In this document: one piece after another, positions 49,788-59,313 of the stretch
Layout of the letters: every line of letters starts with the position of its first letter
Position numbering within the stretch: the first letter of the stretch is position 1
Assembly (NCBI RefSeq): GCF_022808865.1
Contig: NZ_JAKZLB010000004.1
Span: 124,001-188,000 of the forward strand
Source: Geothrix oryzisoli
GTDB lineage: Bacteria; Acidobacteriota; Holophagae; Holophagales; Holophagaceae
Length of the DNA: 64,000 bases
Direction: 5' to 3'
Notes under the pieces: model-generated
Told to the model about the DNA's origin: nothing
Seen by the model: the letters and a program-made list of their open reading frames with translations, nothing else
Database searches by the model: none
Position numbers and translations under genes: made by a program

Positions 49788-49982
49788 GGGATCTCCTGTG
49801 GTTGGCGCCTGTGGCCTCCCGCAGATCCCACGCGCGCCGCAAGCGGCGCACATCGGTTGGTGGCAATCCCGGGCCCTGGATCACACACCGTCTGGAGGAG
49901 GTCCAAAGATCGCTTGCATCAGGTATCGGCGGCAGATCACGGCTGTCAAGGGACCTACCCAGGTTAGGAGCGCCTCAGGTCC

Positions 49983-52547
49983 TCACAGCGAGGGCAAGGG
50001 CATGGTCCAGCCCTTCCGCTGGAGGTCCTCGAGCAGGGCCCAGGCCGCCCGATAGGGATCGCCCTCGCTTCCACCCAGCACAGCCGCCTGGAGACGGGTG
50101 CGGAAGGCCGCCAGCTCGGGATGCGGGGTATCCGCCAGGCCGGCGCCCGACTGGAAGAGCCTCAGCAGCAGGGCCTCGGGATGGGCATATCCGAGTCCGA
50201 TGGCGCCGAGGACGGCGCCGCCCTCGCCCTCCTCGGCCCCGGCCTGGAGCAGCCGGTCCCGCAGCGGCTGGAGGCCGGTGATATCCGCATCGAGGCCCAC
50301 ACAACGGACCTTGGGGCATCCGTCGAGGCGGTCCACCTGCTCATGGTCCGCCACCAGAGGGCAAGGGGGGCGGCGCCCCTCGTAGGGCAGTCCGGTCAGG
50401 AACGCCTCATGCTGCGGATCATCGCGCACCCAGGCATGCACCAGGCGCAGGACGCCCGCCCTCTGCGCGGGATCCATGTCCGGCCCGCACCAGATGAACT
50501 GCTGCACGGGGATGGTCCTGGGTGCCGCCTGGCGGAGCGGCCTGTCCCAGGCCCCGGCGTCCACGGACAACGCCAGCCCGAGCCCCGCCAGGAAGAGGGG
50601 GAGCCCGGGATAGGGGAAGGCCAGCCGGAGCTCGGCGCCTTCAGGCACGACCCTCACATCGGTACCGGGCAGGCAGGCTTCCAGAGGACTTTCCCGCAGG
50701 GTCTCCTGGAGGGCAAGGCGGTGGCCTTCGGTCCGCAGGCGCTCGATCAATTCCAGGCGCCACACCTGGCCCGAGGGATCGCAGGACCAGGCCTGCAGCG
50801 CCGAGGGCTCGGGACGGCCAAGGGCATCCGGAGCCATCAGGAGCAGTCGCAGCCCTCCCACCGCGTCGGAGTAGCTGAGCGGCGGCCGCAAGGGTCCCGC
50901 CTCCAGCAGGCGCGGCCGCCGCTGGGCCCGGGCCCACGTGGCGCGGTCCCAGGTGGGCGCGGTGCTCTGGCCCAGCCCCAGCAGGTGCGACAGACCGCCC
51001 GATGCGATCTCGCGATAAGCCTCGCTCTGGCGGAGGTCCTGGTGGCCCCGGAGGATCCCCCAGATGTCCTCGACATTCTTTTCGCTGATCCGGGAGAGCT
51101 CGCCGCCCACTTCAGCGAGGTGCTTCCCGGCCCGGGACAGCTGGCCCACTTCGACCGCGGCCTTGGCCTCCACGCCCCATTGCCGGACCAGCGCGGACTG
51201 GAGGGCCGACGAGCATTCCCCCACCTCGTACAGGGACCGCTCGGCCCGCTCCGACGTCTGCCGGACCTGCTCCACCAGACCTGCATGAGCCTCCAGCACC
51301 CGCTCCAGATCCTGCCCCTGGCGATCGAGGTGGCCCGCCACATGGAGGAGCTCCTGGATGCCGGCCTTCAGGTGCTGGGTCACCTCCTGGAGGTCCCACA
51401 ACCCGGCGCTCTCCCGCTCCAGGCCCCGCTGGTGCTCATCCAGGGCACGGCCCAGATCCGCCGCCCCCTGGGAGGTCTGGTCGGCCAACCCGCGGAGGCG
51501 TCCTCCGATGGCCTGCAGGCCCTCCCCGCCCCCGCCCTGCTGGGCGAGAATGGCGGCGTTCACGGCCAGCAGGCCGGTCTGCTGGGCCGCCTGATCGATG
51601 ATCTGGATCGCTCCCTGCGCGCCTCCGAACGACGTGATGCGACGCTGCGATTCGGCCCGGAAGGCCTCGATGCGCCGGGCGAGGGCCTCTGCCTGATCCC
51701 TCACCCCGTCGGCGGCGGTGCGGAAGCGGCGGAGCTGCTCCGCCCGGGCCTTCGTCTCTTCCTGCAGCCCCGGGGCATGAGCCACCAGGCCCTTGACCAC
51801 CAGCTCCAGACGCGCGGCCTGCCGCACCCCGGTATCGGCGAGACGGCCCAGCGCATCTTCCTCCTTCTGCATCTGCGGGAAGGCGTCCTGGAACTCCCTC
51901 AGCAGAGCCTCGACGTGCGTCAGCCGCGCCTGCGTCCGTTCCAGGGCGGTCGCGAACGCCTGCCCCTGGAGGCGATGCTGATCCGCGCGGAGCCGCTGCT
52001 CCAGTTCGATCTGATCGAACTGGAGGGAGCCCTCCAGAGTCTTCCGGAGGTCCTGGCCGTAGGCCGCGAGCCGCTCTGCGGCAGCCACCCTGGCGGTCCG
52101 GTCCTCGACCGATTGCTCCTGGATCTGCGCCAGCAGGCCATCCAGTTCCACCCACTCCCGGACCACGGCCTGATGCAGGGAATCCAGGTGGGTTTCGACC
52201 TGGCGGCTTTCCCCAAGGAGCGCATTGATCGCCGCCGCCACCTGGCGACCCTCCTCCCGCAGCCCGGCCGGGGGCACCAGCGGAGTGCGGTCGCCGCGGA
52301 GAATCCGCCCCGCCCGATCGGACAGGAAGCGCTCCGGGTCGAGATCCCGCTGCCAGGCGAACCATCGGCGCCCCAGCAGGGCCAGTCCACCGACCGCCAT
52401 CATCAGGATCGCCGCCTCCCCCGCCCCCAGCGAGGCGGAGGCCCTGAACAGGAGATAGGCGGCGCCCCCCAGGAAGGGGAGCACGGCCAGGTCCGCCAGC
52501 CAGCGGCGCACCCCGCGGTGTTGCATGAAGGAACCGCCCAGAACCAT
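49983..52547 (-). CDS. Large chemoreceptor-like membrane protein
   Basis: 854 residues. The ATG at 52547 has GAGGT about 5 nt upstream; ATGs at 52574 and 52526 are alternatives. Two N-terminal membrane spans (LAVLPFLGGAAYLLFR and AILMMAVGGLALLG). A long coiled-coil follows to about residue 520. Within it AAQQTGLLAVNAAILAQQGG plus GEGLQAIGGRLRGLADQTSQ closely match the MCP signalling hairpin tip (QTNLLALNAAIEAARAGE). The 330-residue C-terminal part is globular with several Cys and Trp and matches nothing I know. No periplasmic sensor domain is present. Confidence 0.75.
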   Translation of the reverse strand: MVLGGSFMQHRGVRRWLADLAVLPFLGGAAYLLFRASASLGAGEAAILMMAVGGLALLGRRWFAWQRDLDPERFLSDRAGRILRGDRTPLVPPAGLREEGRQVAAAINALLGESRQVETHLDSLHQAVVREWVELDGLLAQIQEQSVEDRTARVAAAERLAAYGQDLRKTLEGSLQFDQIELEQRLRADQHRLQGQAFATALERTQARLTHVEALLREFQDAFPQMQKEEDALGRLADTGVRQAARLELVVKGLVAHAPGLQEETKARAEQLRRFRTAADGVRDQAEALARRIEAFRAESQRRITSFGGAQGAIQIIDQAAQQTGLLAVNAAILAQQGGGGEGLQAIGGRLRGLADQTSQGAADLGRALDEHQRGLERESAGLWDLQEVTQHLKAGIQELLHVAGHLDRQGQDLERVLEAHAGLVEQVRQTSERAERSLYEVGECSSALQSALVRQWGVEAKAAVEVGQLSRAGKHLAEVGGELSRISEKNVEDIWGILRGHQDLRQSEAYREIASGGLSHLLGLGQSTAPTWDRATWARAQRRPRLLEAGPLRPPLSYSDAVGGLRLLLMAPDALGRPEPSALQAWSCDPSGQVWRLELIERLRTEGHRLALQETLRESPLEACLPGTDVRVVPEGAELRLAFPYPGLPLFLAGLGLALSVDAGAWDRPLRQAAPRTIPVQQFIWCGPDMDPAQRAGVLRLVHAWVRDDPQHEAFLTGLPYEGRRPPCPLVADHEQVDRLDGCPKVRCVGLDADITGLQPLRDRLLQAGAEEGEGGAVLGAIGLGYAHPEALLLRLFQSGAGLADTPHPELAAFRTRLQAAVLGGSEGDPYRAAWALLEDLQRKGWTMPLPSL

Positions 52548-52635
52548 GCCCGACCTCAAGCCATGCCACCCCATCGGCCAAGAGGAGCTTCAGGCCAAGT
52601 TTAGGGTGCCCGGCAAGGCGCGATGCTGCCGCGGT

Positions 52636-53373
52636 TTAGAGCGTCCGCCACAACACCTCGTAGCTCCGCAGGCCGCCTCCCAGCTCCTGGAGCAGGCGGG
52701 CGCGAAGGAGGGCGGTGATGGCCGCCTGGGCCTCGTCGGACGGGTCCGGACGGGGTGCGGTCTCCGCCCCCCCGGTCCGCAATCGCCGCAGGTAGTCCCG
52801 GGCGCCGGGCGGCAGGGTCTCCGAGGGATCCACCGGCGTGCAGGCCTGGCAGCACCAGCCATGGTCGGGGCTGAGCAGGGCCAGGGGCGCCGAGTCGTTC
52901 CCGCAGCGCCCGCAGGTCCGCGGATGGGGCAGCAGTCCCAGGCAGTGGAGCAGCCAGTGTTCGGCGTAGGCCAGGATCCCCAGGGCATTGTCCGGGTCGG
53001 CCTTGAGGGCCCGCCCGCAGGCACTGAGCAGCCGGTAGAGGCGGTCGTCCTCCACGCCCTCCTTGGCCACGCGGTCGAAGAGATCCGCCAGACAGGCCAT
53101 GACGAGGCTGCATTCCAGGTGGCCCAGGGTGAGGGGGCTGAAGGCCAGCTCGCAGCGGGTGACGCGCTTCAGCTCGGTCTGCTCCTTGCCGAAGAAGCTC
53201 ACCCGCACCATGCCCAGGGGTTCGAAGGCCGCCACCCACTTGGCCGTGGGCTTCTTCACCCCCTTGGCCAGCCCGGACAGCCGCTCGCCATGCTCGGAGA
53301 GGAACGACACCACGGCCCCGCCCTCGGCGAAGGGCACGGCCTTGAGCACGATGGCGGCGAGGGTCCGGATCAC
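52636..53373 (-). CDS. recO: DNA repair protein RecO
   Basis: 245 residues from the GTG at 53373. The N-terminal OB fold (TLAAIVLKAVPFAEGGAVVS, then GERLSGLAKGVKKPTAKW) and the zinc module (RTCGRCGN, WCCQACTP) are those of RecO, which helps RecA load at gaps with RecR. Length is normal. There is no Shine-Dalgarno sequence at proper spacing; CAGACT ends 6 nt before the GTG, suggesting a leaderless start. An upstream ATG at 53421 would add 16 unrelated residues. Confidence 0.9.
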   Translation of the reverse strand: MIRTLAAIVLKAVPFAEGGAVVSFLSEHGERLSGLAKGVKKPTAKWVAAFEPLGMVRVSFFGKEQTELKRVTRCELAFSPLTLGHLECSLVMACLADLFDRVAKEGVEDDRLYRLLSACGRALKADPDNALGILAYAEHWLLHCLGLLPHPRTCGRCGNDSAPLALLSPDHGWCCQACTPVDPSETLPPGARDYLRRLRTGGAETAPRPDPSDEAQAAITALLRARLLQELGGGLRSYEVLWRTL

Positions 53374-53459
53374 CTTTCCAGTCTGCCCGGAATCAACCGA
53401 AGGCTCGGGGCCGTGTCTCACCTGGCGAGGCTTTCGACTGCGCCCGTCTGGAGATGGTC

Positions 53460-53906
53460 ATGAACAACCTGGTCCGATCCTTCGCCATCCTCGCCCTCGC
53501 CGCCCTGCCCATGCTGGCCCAGCCGGGGCCAGGCGCCCATGATGGCCGCCACCTGGCCCGGGCCCTGAACCTCACCGAGGCCCAGCGGACCAGCATCCAG
53601 GCCATCCGGGAGAAGCACCGGCCGGATCTGCTGGCCCACCGGGAGGCGATGCGGCAGGCCCGGGCCGCCCTCCGCACGGCTCTCCAGGATCCCGCCACCC
53701 CCGAGGCCCGGCTCCGCACCCTCCACGACCAGGCCTCCTCGGCCCGGTTCGACCTGCTGCTGGCAGCCCGGGCCGCCCGGCAGGAAGTCCAGTCCGTGCT
53801 CACCCCGGAACAGCGGGCCAGGGCCGCCGAGATGCGGGCCACCGCCCAGGTCCGCCGCCGTGAACGCATGCGCCACCTCCGCCTGGCCATGGGGATGCCG
53901 GGCTGA
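53460..53906 (+). CDS. Spy/CpxP-like periplasmic protein
   Basis: 148 residues from the ATG at 53460 with GGAGA 7 nt upstream. A signal peptide (MNNLVRSFAILALAALPMLAQ) precedes an all-helical, Arg/Ala-rich domain with the LTxxQ motif twice: ALNLTEAQRTSIQ and SVLTPEQRARAAE. This is the LTXXQ family of periplasmic chaperone-like or metal-stress proteins. 31 bp upstream of the transglutaminase gene. Confidence 0.85.
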   Translation: MNNLVRSFAILALAALPMLAQPGPGAHDGRHLARALNLTEAQRTSIQAIREKHRPDLLAHREAMRQARAALRTALQDPATPEARLRTLHDQASSARFDLLLAARAARQEVQSVLTPEQRARAAEMRATAQVRRRERMRHLRLAMGMPG

Positions 53907-53925
53907 TCCGACCTCCGCGGACCGG

Positions 53926-53937
53926 TAGACTGGGGGG
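53926..53937 (+). promoter_or_regulatory. -10-like element next to the transglutaminase start
   Basis: TAGACT (53926-53931), then six G residues, then the ATG at 53938. The G run could also serve as a crude Shine-Dalgarno sequence, but its distance of zero from the ATG argues against that. Confidence 0.35.
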
Positions 53938-55722
53938 ATGCGTGCATCCCCCCTTTTCGCGGCGGTCCTTGGCGGGATCCTCCTCCTCACCCCGGGGGCC
54001 CCGGTTCTGGCCCAGGCAGCCCCGGGCCGGACCTTCCGGCAGTGGGTGGGCGGCCAGGAGGTGGGAGGCGCCTCCCAGGAGGCCAAGAACCAGGACGGAA
54101 TCCGCGAAGTGCGGAACCGCGAGTGGATGGCCCTCTCCCGCCTCGGCCAGGAGATCCGCCAGGAAGTGGACCAGACCGCCCGGCGCGCGGCGGACGGGTC
54201 GATGACCTTCACCTGGCGGCTGCAGCTGTCCAGGGAACCCTTTGAAGGCCGCGCCGAATGGACGCCGGCGGACCCCGGCACCTTGAGCCTCCACCCCCTG
54301 AACGGGGCCCCCCAGCGCACCCCGGTGCCTGCCGGGGCCCTGCTCTGGCCCGAGGATCTCGACGCCCGGCTCATGGAGGCCGCCCGCCTGCGGCGCGCCG
54401 TGAAGGCGATCACCTTCTCCTTCCCCGTCCAGCAGTGGAACACCCTCACCCTCGAACCCGCCGGGCCGGACCCGCTGCCGGGCTTTCCAGACGCGGTGCG
54501 GTTCACCGGCCAGGAGACCCAGGGCGATGCCGCGATGTCCGTGGAAGCCTGGATCTCCCCCAGCGCCGGCGAGCTGCGCCAGCGGTCCGAGCTCGGCGGG
54601 CTCGCCATCCTGATGCAGCGCGCCGAGCTCCCCCCGCCCAGGGCCCGGGCCGGCGAAGCCGAGGGATTCTTCGAGCGCACCCTCCAGCGGCTGCCGCCGC
54701 ACCCCTTCCAACCCTGGCTGCGGGACCTGACGCTGCGGGGTGAAGGCGCCGTGCCGGAGCTGCCCGAGGATGCCCAGCAGATCCGGCTTGGCGGTGGACG
54801 CTGGCGCCTGGTGCGGGCGGCCCTGCCCAGCGCCGCCGAGGCGGCCCAGCCACCGGTGGCAGGCCCCCCCGCGCCCGGGGAGGCCAGGTTCCTGGCGCCC
54901 AGTCCGCTGGTGCCCTTCCAGGATCCCGCCTTCGACGGCCTCCTCCGGCGCCTGGCCCTCCCCCCGGGGCTGTCGCGCTGGGAGCTGGCCCGGCGGGTGA
55001 CCACCTTCGTCTTCGACTGGATCACCGAGAAGGACTACACGGTGGGCTTCGCCTCGGCCCTCGAGGTCTGCCGCACCCCCCGGGGCGACTGCACCGAGCA
55101 CGGCGTGCTGGCGGTGGCGCTGCTGCGGCGCCTGGGCGTGCCCGCCCGTGGCGTCACCGGCTGGGTGGGCCTGGGCGACACCCTGGGCCTGCACTTCTGG
55201 GTGGAAGTGAAACTCGGAGAACGCTGGGTACCGGTGGATCCCACCTTCGACCAGGCGCCCGCCTCGGCCTTCCGCATCAAGCTCGGCGACACGGATCTGT
55301 CCGACCTCGGGAGCGTCGGCTGGGAGAGCGCGGCCCTGGCCTTCTCGGGCGTCCGCTGGATTCCGGAGCGCGAGGCCACGGCGCCCTGGGGCGCGGGCAC
55401 CCGCATCGAAGGCGACCTGGTGACGGCGTCCGATGGCAGCCGCCTGCGCCTTCCGGGCGGACACTGGAAGCTGGACCGGGGCACCTTGACCTTGAACCGG
55501 ACCTGGACCGTGGCGGCCGCGGCCCGCCCCGGCCAGGCGCAGCTCAAGGGCAACCGCCGGCTGGCGGGACCGCACACCCTCCGGGAGGGCTGGTGGGACC
55601 CCGCCGCCCGCCGCCTGTGGCTGGATCTGGGCCAGGGCCGCTGGCTGAGCCTGGACGGGGTTTCAGAAAATGCCGCCTACCAGCTGCTGGATCAGCTGAT
55701 GGCCCCCACCAGCTCCTCCTGA
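53938..55722 (+). CDS. Exported transglutaminase-like cysteine protein
   Basis: 594 residues with a signal peptide (MRASPLFAAVLGGILLL). The C-terminal third contains the transglutaminase-like core: RTPRGDCTEHGVLAVALLRR (catalytic Cys about residue 385), then the His of LHFWVEVKL and the Asp of WVPVDPTFDQ. The first 330 residues are a beta-rich domain (FTWRLQLSREPFEGRAEW). Proteins of this layout are periplasmic and may act as peptidases or crosslinkers. The 3' end overlaps the convergent MarR gene by 31 bp. Confidence 0.85.
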   Translation: MRASPLFAAVLGGILLLTPGAPVLAQAAPGRTFRQWVGGQEVGGASQEAKNQDGIREVRNREWMALSRLGQEIRQEVDQTARRAADGSMTFTWRLQLSREPFEGRAEWTPADPGTLSLHPLNGAPQRTPVPAGALLWPEDLDARLMEAARLRRAVKAITFSFPVQQWNTLTLEPAGPDPLPGFPDAVRFTGQETQGDAAMSVEAWISPSAGELRQRSELGGLAILMQRAELPPPRARAGEAEGFFERTLQRLPPHPFQPWLRDLTLRGEGAVPELPEDAQQIRLGGGRWRLVRAALPSAAEAAQPPVAGPPAPGEARFLAPSPLVPFQDPAFDGLLRRLALPPGLSRWELARRVTTFVFDWITEKDYTVGFASALEVCRTPRGDCTEHGVLAVALLRRLGVPARGVTGWVGLGDTLGLHFWVEVKLGERWVPVDPTFDQAPASAFRIKLGDTDLSDLGSVGWESAALAFSGVRWIPEREATAPWGAGTRIEGDLVTASDGSRLRLPGGHWKLDRGTLTLNRTWTVAAAARPGQAQLKGNRRLAGPHTLREGWWDPAARRLWLDLGQGRWLSLDGVSENAAYQLLDQLMAPTSSS

Positions 55723-56195
55723 GCCCCCTCCTGCTGGGTGCAGTGCTCCCGCAGGCGCTCCAGCCAGTTCGAGATGCTCAGGCACTCCTGCTCGTCGCAG
55801 CAGCTGGTGAGTTGCGCCGCCATGACCCGCACGGGCTCGTCGAGGCGCTCCATGAGGCGGCGCCCCTTGGGGGTGATGACCACCCGGCTGACCCGGCGGT
55901 CCTTGGGATCGGCCACCCGCTTGAGCAGGCCCTGCGTCTCGAGGCGGTCCACCAGTCGCGTCACGTTGGCGAAGCGGTAGATCATCCGCCGCTCGATCTC
56001 GTAGATCGGGTGGCCCTTGACCGGTCCGCCGCGGGCGATGCGCAGCACGTTGTACTGCTGGATGGTCAGCCCGTGGGCTTCGAAGAGACGCTCCTGGACG
56101 CGGACGACGGCTTCCCGCGTCAGCATCAGCTGGAGCATCAACTGGACTCCCGGAGCGGGGAGCTTCGACATCTGAAGTTCTTCCTGAAGGGACAT
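55692..56195 (-). CDS. MarR-family transcriptional regulator
   Basis: 167 residues. Winged helix: LTIQQYNVLRIARGG, the recognition helix IYEIERRMIYRFANVTRLVD, and the wing DPKDRRVSRVVITPKGRRLM. Two adjacent Cys (SCCDEQEC) in the dimer helix could make it redox-sensitive, though that is speculative. AGGAAG-type sequence is absent; GTGAGGCCGGC lies upstream. Divergent from the ABC-F gene, which may be a target. Confidence 0.87.
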   Translation of the reverse strand: MSLQEELQMSKLPAPGVQLMLQLMLTREAVVRVQERLFEAHGLTIQQYNVLRIARGGPVKGHPIYEIERRMIYRFANVTRLVDRLETQGLLKRVADPKDRRVSRVVITPKGRRLMERLDEPVRVMAAQLTSCCDEQECLSISNWLERLREHCTQQEGAQEELVGAIS

Positions 56196-56268
56196 GCCGG
56201 CCTCACGGATACTTTGCGGGCAAGCATCACGCTATCCGTGGGATTCTGGAAGGTCGTAGGAGCCCTTC

Positions 56269-58197
56269 TTGCCCGCCATCGCCCTTAGTTTGATCAATGT
56301 CACGAAACGATATGGCGCGACAGCCATTCTGGACGGACTGAGCCTCGGTCTCTTTCAGGGTGAGAAGGTCGGCCTCATCGGCCGCAACGGCGCGGGCAAG
56401 AGCACCCTGTTCCGGCTCCTGACCGGCGACGAGACCCCCGATTCCGGGGAGGTCATCATCACCCAGGGCCTGCGCGTGGCCCGCCTGAGCCAGGAACCGC
56501 ACTTCGCCCCGGGGGCGAGCATCCGGCAGGCCCTGGAGGCCTCGCTGGCCGATCACGCCGCCCTGCTGGCCCGCCATCAGCGGATCCACGAGACCCTCCA
56601 TGGCGCCACCGGCCAGGAGGAGGCCCGGCTGCTTGACGAACTGCAAAGCGTGGAGCACCAGATCGAGCGGTGGGGCTGGGATCTCGAGCCGCGCCTCAAG
56701 GCAGCGGCCACCACCTGGGGCCTGACCGACCTCGAAGTCGAGGTGGAGGCCCTCTCCGGCGGCTGGCGCAAGCGCGTGGCCCTGGCCCAGGCGTGGCTCA
56801 AGGAGCCCGATGTCCTGGTGCTGGACGAGCCCACCAACCACCTGGATCCCGATCAGGTGGAGAAGCTCGAGGCCTGGCTGCAGGCCTATGGCGGCGCCCT
56901 CCTGCTCATCACCCACGATCGCCACCTGCTGGACGCCGTCGTGACCCGCATGCTCGAGCTGGATGAGGGCGCCCTCCGCAGCTACGAGGGCGGCTACAGC
57001 GACTACCTGCTGGAAAAGTCCGATCGCGAGTTCCGGGAGGCCCGCCTCACGGAGCACATGCAGAACCGCCTGCGCCGCGAGATGGCCTGGCTGCGTCGCG
57101 GCGCCAAGGCCCGCACCCGCAAGTCCAAGCTGCGCATCCAGGAGGTGCTGGACCTCAAGGACGACGTCGAGGACCGCACCCGCCTGGAAGCGCGCCAGGG
57201 CCTGTCCTTCGCCGCCGGCGGCAATCGCAGCGACGCCCTGATCCGCGCGGAGCGGGTGCGCTTCGCCTATCCCGGCGGCGGGGAGCTGCTGGACGGCATC
57301 GATCTCAGCCTCCAGCGCGGCATGCGCGTGGCCCTGCTCGGGCCCAACGGCTGCGGAAAGTCCACCCTGCTCAAGGTGCTCCTGGGGGACCTGGAGCCCA
57401 CCGCCGGCGAGGTGGTCCGCCACCCGAAGCTGGCCACCACCACCATCTCCCAGGGGCGCGGCGAGCTGGACGGGGCCCGCAGCATCCTCGACAACCTCGC
57501 CGAGCGGGCCTCGGTGGTGGACACGGGGAACGGCACCCTGCTGGCCCACGTCTACCTCACCCGCTTCGGCTTCCCGGTGGACCAGCAGGCCCGCCCGGCC
57601 GCCACGCTCAGCGGCGGCGAGCGCAACCGCCTCCTGCTGGCCAAGGCCATGCTCAGCCCGGCGGACCTGCTGGTGCTGGACGAGCCCACCAATGACCTGG
57701 ACATCCCCACCCTCCAGAATCTGGAGGAGGCCCTCCTGGACTTCGGGGGGACCCTGCTGCTGGTCAGCCACGACCGGTTCTTCCTCGACCAGGTGGCCAC
57801 CCACACCCTGGCCTGGAATGGGAACGGCACCCCGCGCTGGGAGCTGTACGAAGGCGCCCCCTCGACCGTCCGCAGCCTGCGGGAGGCCCGGGCCGCGGCC
57901 CAGGAGCCGCCCAGGGCCGAGGCAGCCCGCGCCATCGCCAGGGTGGAGCCTCCCCGCGCCCGGAAGCCGGGACTGTCCCAGAAGGAGCAGCGGCGCCTCG
58001 CCGAGGTGGAAGCGGAAATGGAGGCCCTCCACACCCGGCTGGCCGAGCTGGATGGCCTGCTGGCAGATTCCTCGGCCTTCCTCCGGGCGGACAGCCCCGG
58101 CCACCAGGCCCTCCGGGACCGGGATGGGGTAAAGGCGGCGCTGGAGGTCCTGGAAGAGGCCTGGCTCGAACTCGAGGAAAAACGCGGCGGCGGCTGA
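56269..58197 (+). CDS. uup: ABC-F ATPase (Uup-like)
   Basis: 642 residues. The TTG start at 56269 has AGGAG 6 nt upstream. Two ABC domains: Walker A GRNGAGKST (38-46) and GPNGCGKST (about 358-366), signatures LSGGWRKRVALAQ and LSGGERNRLLLAK, and Walker B VLDEPTNHLD and VLDEPTNDLD. A linker of 80 residues lies between, and the C-terminal 110 residues form a coiled coil, typical of Uup. No membrane domain. ABC-F proteins act on the ribosome or in replication-related processes. Confidence 0.92.
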   Translation: MPAIALSLINVTKRYGATAILDGLSLGLFQGEKVGLIGRNGAGKSTLFRLLTGDETPDSGEVIITQGLRVARLSQEPHFAPGASIRQALEASLADHAALLARHQRIHETLHGATGQEEARLLDELQSVEHQIERWGWDLEPRLKAAATTWGLTDLEVEVEALSGGWRKRVALAQAWLKEPDVLVLDEPTNHLDPDQVEKLEAWLQAYGGALLLITHDRHLLDAVVTRMLELDEGALRSYEGGYSDYLLEKSDREFREARLTEHMQNRLRREMAWLRRGAKARTRKSKLRIQEVLDLKDDVEDRTRLEARQGLSFAAGGNRSDALIRAERVRFAYPGGGELLDGIDLSLQRGMRVALLGPNGCGKSTLLKVLLGDLEPTAGEVVRHPKLATTTISQGRGELDGARSILDNLAERASVVDTGNGTLLAHVYLTRFGFPVDQQARPAATLSGGERNRLLLAKAMLSPADLLVLDEPTNDLDIPTLQNLEEALLDFGGTLLLVSHDRFFLDQVATHTLAWNGNGTPRWELYEGAPSTVRSLREARAAAQEPPRAEAARAIARVEPPRARKPGLSQKEQRRLAEVEAEMEALHTRLAELDGLLADSSAFLRADSPGHQALRDRDGVKAALEVLEEAWLELEEKRGGG

Positions 58198-58277
58198 CCC
58201 CATCACAATTTGCCCTTGGGGCGGACAGTCTCGGGGCCTTTTCGCTACCCTGGATCCTGGACTTTTGTGGAGTGCCC

Positions 58278-59282
58278 ATGCGCCCGATGCCCTTCCTCCT
58301 CTTCTCCGCGGTGGCGCTGGTGGCCCAGGCCCCCGCGAACCTCGACCTGACCCAGCGGTTCAATGCCGAACTTCCGGGCATCAACCAGATGCTCAAGAGC
58401 TTCCAGGCCCAGGCAGCCATGGCGAAGGTCGAGGGCATGATCCCCGCCGAGCGCCCGACCTTCAACGGCACGAACCTCCAGACCATCGGCCAGAGCATGG
58501 ACAACGCCCAGGGCCTCCTGTCCTTCTATCGCCTCTGGGCCAATGCCGCTTCCGAGGCCGGCCAGTGGGAGAAGGCCGTCGAGATCCAGCAGAAGCGGTT
58601 CAAGACCGCCCAGGCGATCAAGGCGGACCTGGACAGGGCCCAGGCCCCCATCGCCGCCCAGTGGGAGAAGGCCTCCAAGGATTCCCAGGACTACATCACC
58701 CAGAACGAGGCGAGGAAGAAGGAGCTGGAGCCCCTCGTCACCGCCTTCAAGGCCGAGTACGAAGAACTCAAGGCCGGGAAGAAGAAGCTGACCAAGAAGG
58801 AGGCCGACGACTTCAACGCCCGGGGCACCAAGATTGCCCAGGACGAACAGGAACTGGCCCAGATCAACGCCGCCCTCCCCGTCCACAAGCAGAACCTGCT
58901 CAACGCCCCCAAGGTGGCCAAGGTGCTCGCGGACAACCGGAAGGAGGCCGACGGCATGGTGAAGGCCGCCGAGACCGCCGCCACCAAGGCCAAGGAAGTG
59001 CTGGCCAGCCAGAATGACGAGATCACCAAGTTCAACACCGAGCAGGTGATGAAGAAGGTGAAGATCGTCGGGAAGAAGAACTGGGTGGATGCGGTCCTCC
59101 GCAACCACGAGAACCTCACCAAGCTGGGCACGGTCCAGAACCAGGCGGCCTTCCTCGCCCGCCTGCTGGTGCTGGATCCCGGCAATGCTGGCGCGACCAA
59201 GGCCCTGGAGAACCTGAAGCAGGGCAAGGAGCCCTTCGTCAAGGAAGCCAAGCCCGCGAAGAAGGCCGGCAAGAAGAAGTGA
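58278..59282 (+). CDS. Exported coiled-coil protein with Lys-rich tail (tandem paralogue 1)
   Basis: 334 residues from the ATG at 58278, GGAG 5 nt upstream. Signal peptide MRPMPFLLFSAVALVAQA. The mature protein is helical, with EKAVEIQQKRFKTAQAIKAD and KKELEPLVTAFKAEYEELKA, a TPR-like ending (ARLLVLDPGNAGATKALENL) and a KKAGKKK tail. No known family. The downstream gene has the same layout. Confidence 0.65.
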   Translation: MRPMPFLLFSAVALVAQAPANLDLTQRFNAELPGINQMLKSFQAQAAMAKVEGMIPAERPTFNGTNLQTIGQSMDNAQGLLSFYRLWANAASEAGQWEKAVEIQQKRFKTAQAIKADLDRAQAPIAAQWEKASKDSQDYITQNEARKKELEPLVTAFKAEYEELKAGKKKLTKKEADDFNARGTKIAQDEQELAQINAALPVHKQNLLNAPKVAKVLADNRKEADGMVKAAETAATKAKEVLASQNDEITKFNTEQVMKKVKIVGKKNWVDAVLRNHENLTKLGTVQNQAAFLARLLVLDPGNAGATKALENLKQGKEPFVKEAKPAKKAGKKK

Positions 59283-59313
59283 CCTTGCCGAACCCATCCT
59301 GGAAGGAGCGACC

